A stretch of DNA of 64,000 nt from positions 6,412,131 through 6,476,130 of the forward strand of contig OZ025282.1 in assembly GCA_964019165.1 (NCBI GenBank), given 5' to 3'. Position 1 is the first letter of the stretch. Each line of letters begins with the position of its first letter. Source of the stretch: Mastigias papua. Taxonomy: Eukaryota; Cnidaria; Scyphozoa; Rhizostomeae; Mastigiidae. Made by a program: the position numbers and the translations under genes. The notes under the pieces are model-generated. The model worked only from the letters and a program-made list of their open reading frames with translations, did no database searches and was not told the DNA's origin. Positions 12,801 through 24,800 of this stretch are shown one piece after another.

Positions 12801-15800
12801 GGGAGGTGGGCCGGATGGTTGGGGAGCAAAAGCACTTGGGCGGACCCCAGCATAGGAGACACCAAATGATGTGCTCTGATGGAAGTTTTGTAACCTGAAA
12901 TAGAACACATAATAGCAAATCTTTTTGTTTGTATCATCGATCAGAGTGAGGACGGTATGGTCATTTGTAGCAATAGTCTAGAAGGTATGATTAAGGCTTA
13001 ACGGAGAGATACTAACGCAAGAAGATTCAGGTCGCTGCTGACGCCACTCAAGAACAAGAAGTATTACTTCAAAGTTAGAAATACCCATCTCTAGCATAAC
13101 CGCCAAATGTTTTAGAGCCCTTTCAGGTCTATTTTCTCCTTACCTAATTGACCAATCATAATGCAAGATGGGCCTAGTCTTTGCATGTGCGGTCAGAAAG
13201 AATCCTGCATGAAGATTGGTCAATTAGGTTAGGAGAAAATAGACCTGACAGGGTTCTTAAACATTTGACAGCTATGCTTCCGTCTCTCCTTTTGAGAAGC
13301 AATAAATCCTAAAGGCTATCATCATATTTTAGGAATTAAAATAGCTACCTTAGATGCACAAACAAGAAAGGAAAATATTGCTCCAAGTCATGTTATTCTC
13401 TAGTAACAAAAATCAAACCTGTTATTGATGAGAAAACTTTGAACATCCATTGTGAGTGATGTCTTGGTTGGTACCGAAAAGGGGATGTTGAGTGAGGTCG
13501 GAACACCACCAAAATAAAAAGGATTGCTTGCTGCTATTTCTCGTTTGAAATTCCCAAACCATCCAGTGTAAATAACAATACTGTCAACGATTAATTGATA
13601 GTTCAAACTAGAAAAAAGAGATGATTATCACAAAAATGCACCTGGATATAAACAGAGAGGAATCTTTAGAAGACTGGAGAAGTCATATCTGAATGGCAAG
13701 TTTTATCGTATTCCCTAGGATGCAAGTGTTAGCAGTAAGGAATGGTAATGGGTTAGTAAGTACATAAATTCACAAAATAGATAGGACGAACCTTGAGGAT
13801 AAGTAGGTAAGCGATACAGTGTGCCACTTTCCATCGCAAAGAGTTAGATTTTGGGAGACATAAGGCGCCATTGTTGCAAAATTACTGTCATGCAGTATTA
13901 AAACCAAATTGCCACCAAACAATGCCATATAAAAGTAAACTTGCGTCCTCTGAGTTCGTAAATAGTGATTCTGTAATTAAATGAGCAATATGATTAGTAT
14001 TGTCACAAGAAAGCATCCTTGTGGAACTGTTTTAGGGTAGACGAAATACTTGAGAAATTTCCTTGCAAGAATTTGCTTACGATCCAAAATGCTTCTCGTA
14101 TGAAAGTACAACAATGCGAAATCGTTTGTATTCAAAAACACAAGACTGTTCCTTACTTTTAGAACACTAAAGAGAGCATTGCAAACTGAATGAGCTAGGC
14201 AGATATCCTTTCTGTTCAACGTTTTCTTATAATTATATTTAAGTCATATATAATTCGGAACCGATTCATATTTCTTGCAGTTGACTTGTATATATGGTAT
14301 TTATTTTATTTCATTCAAACCATTAATGGATTTTGAAGCAGGGTGCATTGTATAACAGTATACATTGAATGTTCCACCCCGTATAACTATTACAGAATCA
14401 AACAATCAATTGACCAATCAGTCAATCAATCAATCAGTCAATCAATCGATCAATCGATCAATCAGTCAATTAACATATAGACCAGGTAGACAAACGAAAA
14501 TCAATAACTATTATTGATCGCAGTTACGTTTTCAGTGCTGTACATTATCAATCCTGTCAGCTGATTCGTCTTGAACACAAGTGATATTGATGTAATTAAA
14601 CTTATATCTCCTGGAATCAACGATGCATATGATCCAAAGTTCTTCCACCACATAAAACCGTAAAATCTGGTCCCCGAAACAACCTGAGATAATGAACAGA
14701 GTGTAAAATGATTGATTAGCTATTCAGTAAATTTCCATTTATAAATCAATATCCAATCGCATAAAAAGTGATGCCATAGTGAATTGACAAACATTAACAG
14801 GCCAATGCTCATAGATTAAGAGCCCAAATTAAACACTGCATTAATTATGCTAAATATTAATGTCCCTTTGACAAAGTGTGCTCAACCAGGCAGGCACAGA
14901 ATTACAGATGTCATAATAACTGCAGCCATGAAGGAATGAGCTCAAAAAGCATAGATGTGTGATAATAGTCAAAGAGTGATGTCGATATACTGCTCAGTCG
15001 CCTCATAAAACTTCTATAAAAATATGAGTCAGGCTGTGAAAGGGAAGTTCATTGTTGACAGAAAGAGTTCTATTTGGCGCGATTTCCTTAACGCAATACT
15101 TCATAAGAGGAGCTTTGCTGCGATGTAAGACTTACTTGGGTGTCGATCATACCATAATAGCTCACTCCTGACTCAGCAAGTCGATCAACGGAATTGAAAC
15201 TTCGCGACAACATTTGTCTTGTGCCAAAAGCACTGAGATGCAAATAGCGAATGTCGCCCGCAAAAGCAACAGTTGTTGGCAGACCAGCTGAACTGAAATT
15301 TGAAAGTTTGCAATGTTAAGCTTGATATATCCCACTCATGTTTGGGCATACCGTAATTATAAAGAAAGAGTGAAAATAGAACTAAATCTGGAATTTTGAA
15401 CTCCAATGGTGCCTTAGTGGATTCATCTATGGAATGGAAGAACAGATGCTGGTGTTATTTTAAGAAGAGGCTAAAAAATCAAGCGATCATTGCCATGCTT
15501 TGGTGGAATGTGATGCTTAAAGATAATTGATAAGAATAATCCTGCTGTTCTCCGGCAAGTTTTTAGTTTCAAATCATTCAAGCTTACTTTGTCGTAGGTG
15601 GTGCTCCAAACATGATTTGGAATCCTGCAGGAAGGGCTGTTTGTGCAAAAACATTTATTGTTTCAGTGTGGATAGGATTTGTTGATCCGACCATAGATAC
15701 CGAGAATGTCGCATTGATTGATGTTCGCGTCATACTGACTTTATACCATCTGCCATCTGCATATGTGTTCCTGTAAATCATAAATAAAAAACAGTAAAAA

Positions 15801-18800
15801 CTTATTTAAAACTACCCCCGCAGCTATATACGATACTCAAAAAGTTGATAATATTCAAGTGTTGCAATTGTACACATCAAAGAGTCTTGAAAGAGGAATT
15901 CCATTACATGTACCCCAATTTCACTCACCCCTGTCATGGGTATCAATGTCGCCATCAGCACCGTCGTCATCGCTATCATCATCATCATTGTAATGAAATT
16001 TCATTTAGCTATTGTAATCAATAGAGAAAAATCATCTTCAAAATAGCAATTAATCGAAGCAAACCTCTGAGTCATTAAAGCTGCATTCTGTCCCACACCC
16101 GAAGAAAACTGGAATAACAATTTTCCGCCGATGATGTACAATGCGTAGATAAAAGATCCAGAAGAGTTTGTAACACCAAGAATGACAGCATCACTCCTAA
16201 GCGTCCGAAATTCAAATTGAGCTTGGGAATATGCAGCATCAATTTTGAAACTTCCAACCCCGTGGCGGATGAAACCATTTCCAAATAGGCTCACCCCAGT
16301 GCCAGTTATTGCGGCTCTAAATCCATAACGTGTTGTCGAGTATTTGGGGCTCCCTGAGAAGGATGCGTAGCCCCAAAGATTATATTTCATATTATTGATA
16401 AGGAGGTTGTCGATGACTCCACTGTACTGGCCATACAAAATAACCAGACTTGTCTAAAACATAAGAGTAGTATTAATGACTCATTCATGGCGGTACCAGC
16501 CACCGTAGATTAGGAGAGAATTTGATGGTCCACACTCTTTGGGCCCACGCCTTTAGTACAGCGTAGAATAAAATATGATGCAATCGGAACGGTGTTAAAC
16601 AGCTATGCAATCAGGAATGGTATGACGTAACAATGAATTATACCTTGCTAGAAATCTCACACATCCTCAAGAATTTTCTGCTCATATTTGAATGAATTAC
16701 AAAATTGATCTAAGAGAAAAACTGGGGGACATGCTGAAGGCAAGTGGATTTATATTCATATTAGTCTTTACACGCGTACATAACTCTTGCATCCATACTT
16801 GAGCAATAATGCACAGAAATCGGATCTTATTAAGTCTATAACTTTGGGTTGACAGTCAGCTAATAGAGTACATAGTAAATGTGTTGCAGCTGTATAGTAT
16901 ATTTGTCACCTCGCATATTGCTAAAATTCCTGTTTTTGTCATAGGACACTTGTCTTTCATTGCTGTTTGGCACGATCATAGTTAATTGGGATTTATTACA
17001 AGAATATGTTTCATAACAGGGTATCTCACTTTCGTGATTAGAAAGGATAGTATCCACTGCTGGATATCTGAATCTATGTAAAGAGAAATCTTACCATAAA
17101 TCCAGGAGCAAAACCGCCAAGGTATACACGGCTTGTGGATGAAAACCCCATTGTGCTGGTATCTTGGGAGTAAATTGATTGACCTTGGGCTGTTATGATT
17201 AGGCCATTTGAATCACGAACAGTTAGAGTTGCACTTCTGCCTTGCCTTAGTAAAAGGAAAGAGTGAACAGTAAGTACTTTTGCTGCTTGGATAAAAGCAA
17301 CATACTACGTCAATGTACAGTTTTATCTAACAATAGTGCTTGTCTATGCCAGTATGAAAGCATGTTTAAGTCACTCTTCAGTTAGTACATTGACTTTTGA
17401 AATCGTATTGTCACGTTTTTCACGGTTTTCAGTGTCTTTATTGAGCATCAAGTTGTGTTGTTGAGCGTTAATATATTAGGCACATTTTTGCATAGTAATG
17501 TGAATTCAATTCATCTTTTACCTCGCCGCATAAATATTATACCACTGGTTCGTGTTTATTTTCATATTGTTCCTGATCACTGTTTGTCCATATCCAAGTT
17601 GGTAAATTAGATGCAAATACCCATCTTGAAGATAAAGACCAATGCTATATCTCTGTAATGAAGAGAAGTTCTCATTTCTATTGGTGTAGTGATTGTGTAT
17701 CAACAGGGCTAGACATTGTTAATTCCTTTATTATATTTCAGTTAGATCTATTAAAACGAATCTTTTTCATTCAAACACAAAGATTATTTTTCAAACGTTT
17801 GTTCAGCATACTAGATGCTATATCTTCTCATTAACGTTCACCATATCTTTAACTCTAATTTATACATTTTGCGATAATTCCCATTATTTTTATTTACTAC
17901 ATTATTAATGCACATCTATAGTAAGCTCTAAATCTTAAATCTATTTAACATACCATTTTACCAGGTTCTGAGAGTATGTAAAAAATTACACCTCTGCTTG
18001 AATTCGCTTTCATATCAAATCCGACGTCATTATAGAAGGCATTTGTTACACTTTGACTGTACCCGAGTAATTGATAGACAGTTGCATCTGCTGCTGCAAA
18101 TTGTATGCTGAATGGAATATTCTGAGCAAAAGTTCTCATTGTCTTTAGCTTGGCTTCTATTGACAAAACCCTGCTCTCCAGGGATATCTCCGTTGCGTTC
18201 ATTTGTGTGTACAATGTTTTTGCTGCATTCACATTGTTTAATTGAGAAGGCAGTTTTATTTCTGCTTGTGAAACTGAAAGTAAAACGTGATAATGCAGAA
18301 ATACATAGTAGTGGCAGCCATTTTCATCTATAGATGGTAAGCTTATGTGTAAACATGCTGTCTTGTCTTACGTACATGTTAGTCTCAAGAAGGATGAATG
18401 ATTGATCTTTTAGATCCAAGAATTTCCTTCTTGTGAATAAACATCAATATTTATTTGTATGTATTCATAAATATCTAACGGTATCAATCACTTTCACATC
18501 AAGCAATGTTATATGTAATAAAGTACAACGGCAATAATGCTCTGAAAGATTGCTCAACTGAAAATATAGAGCAAAAATGGAAGAAATCGAGCATATATGG
18601 TATTCTTTGCTGTAAAATATTTCATGTAAAGGTAGTTATCAACTTTTAATGACAGATGGATCGTCTATCATTTAAAATGGAGAGTCTACTATTATCTGAC
18701 TCTTGTATTGTTGGATCTGTTTCGACGCGTACTAATCTGATTTTGACGCCCACTAAAGCATTTGCATACTTTATCTTTACTGTTACAAATGTAAGCAGGG

Positions 18801-21800
18801 ATTCATTGATCAGACTTGAATCGCCAGGCAAATTTAAGTGCAACAAAAGTACCTGATGATGAGGCATTTGCAATCATCGCTGAGGCATTTCCAGCACTGT
18901 AAACAATCTGATTGTATTTTAAAGTGGTGTCATAAATTGTCCTATTGTGCTGCATCGCCTCTGTCAGAATTCGGGAAGCAGATTGCCTAGCTTGTCGAAG
19001 AAGTATGTTGGCAGTTTGTAAAGAGGACTGGACAAGGGTTGCTGCAACGTAAGAAAACAAGTTTAGGTGCATAACCGGAAAATAGATATTATGGAAAATG
19101 GAAAACCCTGTAACTAGGCAGTACGACGCATTTTTGTTCAGTGAGGACATGGGAGATAGGTACTTCCAGACAGCAAAAACAGCTTAATACACTGATTCAA
19201 AAGTAAGCCTATTCACAGTGAAGGTTGAAAGGTTATAGCTATGAAAACGGAAGCAGATGTATCCAACAGTAATTTATAAATATTTCTACGTTATGTCGTG
19301 CACATTTTAATTTAGTTTTGATTGTTGTCTTTGTTATGTTACTTTAGCTGGTATAAATTAGTCATGCTATTAATACCTACCAACTGAAATGAATTTTCAT
19401 GATAATACTTTATTAATGATAGCGATAACAAGATAAGCATCTTGGTAAGTGTATAGCTTTACAAAAATATTCTACCAGCCGAAATTGATATTGAGCTAAA
19501 ATGAAAAAATATAGGGAAATGTAAGGAATAATGGAGGATCTATGAAAAAGGTACAATCAATCTTGAACCTTACAATAAACACTTACCTGTAGATTCGGTG
19601 AGAAGGAAGTTTTCGTTGACGGCTTTTAATAGGGTGAATCGTCTATTAACCTCCTGCCAGGTGGGCCACGCACTTTGAAACGTTGTGTTTGCCAATCCAA
19701 TCAAATCCGCTAAAGTGCCTACATTTGAAAAGTAGCTTATAAGTTTCAAGCTACAATTATTAAAGCTGGACAAGCACGGAATACTTTAAGTCTAACAGAG
19801 AGTTTACAGCAACACATCTGTTAGGATCAGAGCTTATTGTGTTATTAGCATATTATTCTGTAAAAATGCTATGTTTTAAATCGACCCTACGTAGGATGTG
19901 CACAATATTCTCAGTCACTTGTGCCTATGTACAATTGATAAAGTGTAATAGAAATGCTTATTGTGGTGTTTATCTATTAAATGTTGCTTAAACTCAGCGA
20001 TTAGAAACTAGACAAAATGCGCTGATAATCGTTAAAAAGCAGTTACTCTCTGTTAACCTTGGATTCAATAAGTCAACAAGTTGAACCCGATTTGTACAAT
20101 ATCAGTTTACTCATGATCAAATTTTTAGATTTCATTTTCTCCACGGCCTAACCTCCATTGCTTCTTATTTTCATATGATAACTGGTGATTGATAACTTTT
20201 TTGGAGTCTTACTTTGAAGCGGGATGGCTTTTCGTATCTCACTAACTCCTTGTCCACTGTTTTTTCCAACCTGCTGTATCCAGCTAATTACTTCTCCAAC
20301 TCCCCTCTTGTAGCCAAGCAACGCATAGGATCCTCTTGCCTCACCTATAATTGGTGGTATGGCACCTAGGGACATCAGTTCACCGAAAAGTAGCGTCTGA
20401 TAAATCGTCGATACTTCTCCTTGGCTCTGTTTTACCATGGCTACTATCTTCTTACCTAAACAGAAACAATGATCGTGTTTATGAGGAGAGATGCTGCGTC
20501 ATCTGGGCTTGCCTGTCAGTCTAGCAGAATGTGCTCAACAGTGTTACTTCAAGTATCTATTTTAGTTCAACCAGCTTATTTAAATCTATTTGCTAACTCG
20601 TTTTTCTAAAAATGAATAAACTTAATAAGCATTTGTCCTTGAATGCTTGAGAAACGAGGTCTAAAATCACTAGCACAAGGGCTTTTTACATATAGTTATT
20701 CATTTTGGAACAAATAGTCATATTTCCATTGATCTAAAAATGGCAAGATGCTCGTAAAACACACAGGTATGCTTGTACATTCTTCTAGAATGATCGTTAC
20801 AGTTAAATGTTACCAATATATGCAAGCCAATGAGCAAAGGCATGGAATGGGTACCTGGAATTCTCTGCAAATACTGGATAAAAGGCAACGCGGCTGATTG
20901 ATCGGAATCAACTCTAAAATTGACTGACGATTCAACAACTCCACTTAAAATATCAATCGTCGCAATGTTAAAACCATCAAGATTTTTACTGTAATCTTTG
21001 CCATCAATCTCGATGATCGAACGGGGCGGGTTTGAAATGCCACTGCTACCAATCGTCTCTGATCTCAAATAGAACTGCAGCGCTGTAGAGATATGGCATG
21101 TTGGCACATAAGTACATATGCGTCAGAGATAACAGGTGAATACATTGTCATAAATTTTATAAACTTCCGATAATAACTTAAACCCGTATAATTCAGGTTT
21201 CTCTATTATTATACGGTAGCATTGTAAAATTTTAAAACAAGGATAAGTATTATATGCATAATATCAAATAGACAGTGAGAAGCAAAGCAAGTGCAGATTC
21301 AAGGGGGGCCGGGGGTGATGGCCCCCAAACAGTAATATTTTATATCGCAAACAATTGGGTTCAGAGACGTACCATATGAGTAAGAGCAGAAAATGAATAA
21401 GATATGAATTGAGCACCCTAGAGCACTCTAAAAGTCTTAGTTGGGCGTGGCTATAAGAAAAATCCCCCCAAAATTTTCTTTCAAAAATCCAAACTCTGGA
21501 TCTACCTCTGAAGCAGAGTTTAAAAAAGCCAATCTTATATGGTGCTCCGCTGCAATACTAACAGAAAACTTCTCATTTAGTAAAAGAATGACATAAGTTG
21601 TTAAGGGGCTTGTGTACTGTCATAAAAATAGATGTTCCATTAACAATACCATAAGTAGATACATTATGCAAGTGGATTTGAGTTCAAAATGATTCACAAT
21701 TCATGTCAAAAGGAGATTTTTAAAGGAAATCTGCTCCTACTTACAAGGATACGCAGTATTTCTGGCTTTAGTCTCTGAGAGGAAAGCCTGAGACTCCAGA

Positions 21801-24800
21801 AGTGCAGCATCAGCCCTTGATTGTAGGTTTGACAATGACACATTTTGTACCTGAATTGAAAAGAGAAAAGTCAGCAATGGCTGGCTGATGACATGAACGA
21901 TCAATTATGGCTTTAGGTTAGAATAAGAAAGTCAGCTTGCATCAGAGAGGACTAGACCTTAGCAAGAAGATTCGAAACTGAAAGATCCTGGCCTTCATAT
22001 TTGCAAGAAGATGGAGCAAGAAAGGTCTTGGAGGGAGCACAACCACTCTGAGTTAGAACTGAAATGAATTTCTTTGATATTAGCAAGCAATAAAATCCGG
22101 TGATATGAAACTACAGATGGGAATGACATAAAAAAATAAAGAGAAATTTCTAAAGTAAAAGGTCAAATATATGTTAGATAGTACTAATAAATAAGAGCAT
22201 AAATATATAATATAAGACTAATAAATATGATTAAGAGTATTATGCCTTTAACTTAAAACACTTTTGGAATTGTAGGTGAGTTACTAAAGAATAAACAGCT
22301 GAAACCATCTTCTCAATTCATAGAAAATTTAGTCATAAATCTCACCAAAGTCAATATCTCATTTGATGTCTTGTTAGCTGCATTTGTTGCTTCTAACGAA
22401 CCGTTTATCAGCTTATAAACTTCCCGATATTTGTTGACAGCATTAACAGCAACTGAAGCGTGCGTTTTAGCTGAAGAAAATGATCTGTAGGGAAATGTGA
22501 AGAGAGAAAGGTATATGAAAAAGACCAAATTGACATAAAAAGTGCTCTTGTCGGCTGTCAGAGGAAGCGAAGTGCTTATTTGCATGCACGCTTATGACGG
22601 GTTGTCCAATTAATGCAACATATAGTTCATTCTTTTTAGGAACTTAAAGTACTTTCCAAGGCTCAGAAAATGCTGGCTTTATCTCTTGACCATTATCATA
22701 TATATTGGACGTTTGCACCCCACCTGAGACAAAAGATAACAACTCACGATGTAAGTGATGCAGATTGAGTTTGCAACGTATTGGCAGCAGTTTGAGCCCG
22801 TGTTACCGCTGCTTCTGCTTGTGTCATGAGCGTTTGAACAGTTGAAATTTGTGTTGTTAGAATTTGCTGCAAATCTGTAATGCTGTTGGGACCTGCCACA
22901 AATGAGCTTGTCCAAATTGTATCATACCCCTGCGTAGGAGAGACAGAATATGTAGACAGGGAAGAAACACTGGTGAATAATGTATTGACAGATGAAATAG
23001 CATAACGGTCCAGAATATTCTAGCTTGTAACTTTTCTGGATGGTGTAATTATTGGCAATTTGAAACTGCAAATTGGCTGAACATTAGTAAAAGAACGATA
23101 GACAAGAAATTTTACTAAAAGTATGAGTATCAACGCACAATATCTTGTCTCAAAAAATCTTTTGATAAAATCTCACTAAATCTATCAAATGATTTCCTCC
23201 CAGATTAAAAAATGCATTTGGATACATCTTACCTGTTTTCAAATAAAACTGCTTTCATTGGCATACATAAGCAATTCTTTGTATAACTTAATTCCATATA
23301 GAAAATCACACAGAAAACAACTATTATTCGCTGTGATACCTTTGGTTTTACTTGGTAAGTCTGTGATACAGTTCCAGTTAAAATTCCTGGGATTGAAGCT
23401 AGGTTGATGGTTACTTCACCCACGAATTCATCAGCATCAGAAATATCTTTGTCATAGACATCAATGAGCAGAGTGGTTTGCTGAAGTTGGCTTGATGACA
23501 ATGAAAACATGTATGAATCACCACTGGGCCAAGATGGATTCAGAGTTGCTAATAAAAGAAGGCTACATTTCATCAAAGATGTAGTGTGTTATCACAGAAT
23601 AGATAATCTATTCTGTGGTATTACCATAAGATAAAAGGGGTCCAAACTCGCTCAAATTCTGATTAGAGAATTAGCAGATGCCCTGAAAGACAGTAACAAG
23701 TACATCAATACTGAACGAGTGTCAAAAATTAAAGACAGTACCTATATTCAAGAACTTTGCATAATGATCCTATTTAATAAGTACTTTACTTAATGTTTAT
23801 TGACAGCTATTTTCTAAAAAAAACACTATCTATAGTGTGTATTATTCTAAGGGAGTTCTAAAATAGCTTTACTAGATGGAAGAATATCTTATTGGAAAGA
23901 TCTTTTCTACTACAAGCATCTTTTCAAAAATTCTCCTCCAATGAATGATTTTTCCGGGAATCATTCACATCAAAAGGCAGAATTGATAACATCACACTGA
24001 ACGAGAGCTAACTGGCCTAATCTTCACTATAAGAAACGATGTAATGGAGCAGATGTTACCGTTAATCACTGGAGACATCTTGACTCCATTATTATTCCAG
24101 TCGGGTCGCAATGATATGTGAAAGTAAGGGTCTGACAATTTTGACGGAAAATCTCTTGCTACCAGGTTCTTTCCATTGAGAATCTTCACTGTCAAAGTTG
24201 AAACTATGAATTGGTAGATAACGACCTCTATTGTTCCTGAAACTGCTGTATGAAGTTTGCTTTCCTGTTAAAGGATAATAGCAGCTCTTTCAATGTACAA
24301 AAATATCAATTGCCCTTTGGTCCCTACCATCATTTCGATAGCATCCCCAAGGACTCCAAAATGAAGGAAATAGCAAAGTGATAGAGGATACTAGAACAAC
24401 TAAAGCTTATATGATCAGACTGGTGTGCTTCAGGGATGTGATCTGGAGTTTTCAATGATGAACAGAAAATATTTTGAGGAAGAGTTATAATCTACCATGC
24501 CCACAAGTACTATGGTCTATTCTATAGTTGAGGAAAGAACTATAAAAAAGATACATGCTGCATACCTCAGAAGCTGAAAGGCTTTGTTGATATATACTTG
24601 TGCTCTCTTGAATAGTAGATTGAACCGACGCCTGTGTAACTTGTGTATCTCTCATGTATTGCTCTTGCAGTTGTAGAAGAGTCTAAAATATGCAAGCAAT
24701 AGCTAGATGGACATTACACTTTAATACCAATGTCATTGAATCAATTAAGGAACCACTAAGGAATAGCGTTTTATAATATTCCTCTCACGGACAAGGCTAA

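Larger units (their letters stand above)
9843..17652 (-). other. Laminin alpha exons 40-55: LG1-LG5
   Basis: Exons: 17522-17652, 17095-17245, 16065-16453, 15588-15770, 15136-15292, 14528-14683, 13792-13970, 13419-13607, 12661-12894, 12327-12526, 12213-12286, 11763-12099, 11526-11636, 11240-11292, 10483-10708, 9843-9985. Five laminin-G jelly-rolls are seen from repeated patterns: a strand like SFKTNKRSGVLFYMF, a GKWH-type turn (DGRWYKV, DGKWHTV, DGKWHLV, DQQWHNL), a VYLGG/YFGGVP strand and a closing GCL. A Pro-rich linker with FAPQPSGPPPSC separates LG3 from LG4, as in other alpha chains. The protein ends GCPISNST then TGA. LG domains bind integrin, dystroglycan and heparan sulphate in known laminins; specific residues were not assigned. 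Exons 49 and 50 are separated by only about 40 bp. Confidence 0.87.

Noticed and set aside
20213..24264. C2 and ILEI exons as separate genes nested in the laminin
   Set aside because: They have no start or stop of their own, lie on the same strand, and join in phase to coil exons on both sides; the full 55-exon model sums to a multiple of three.
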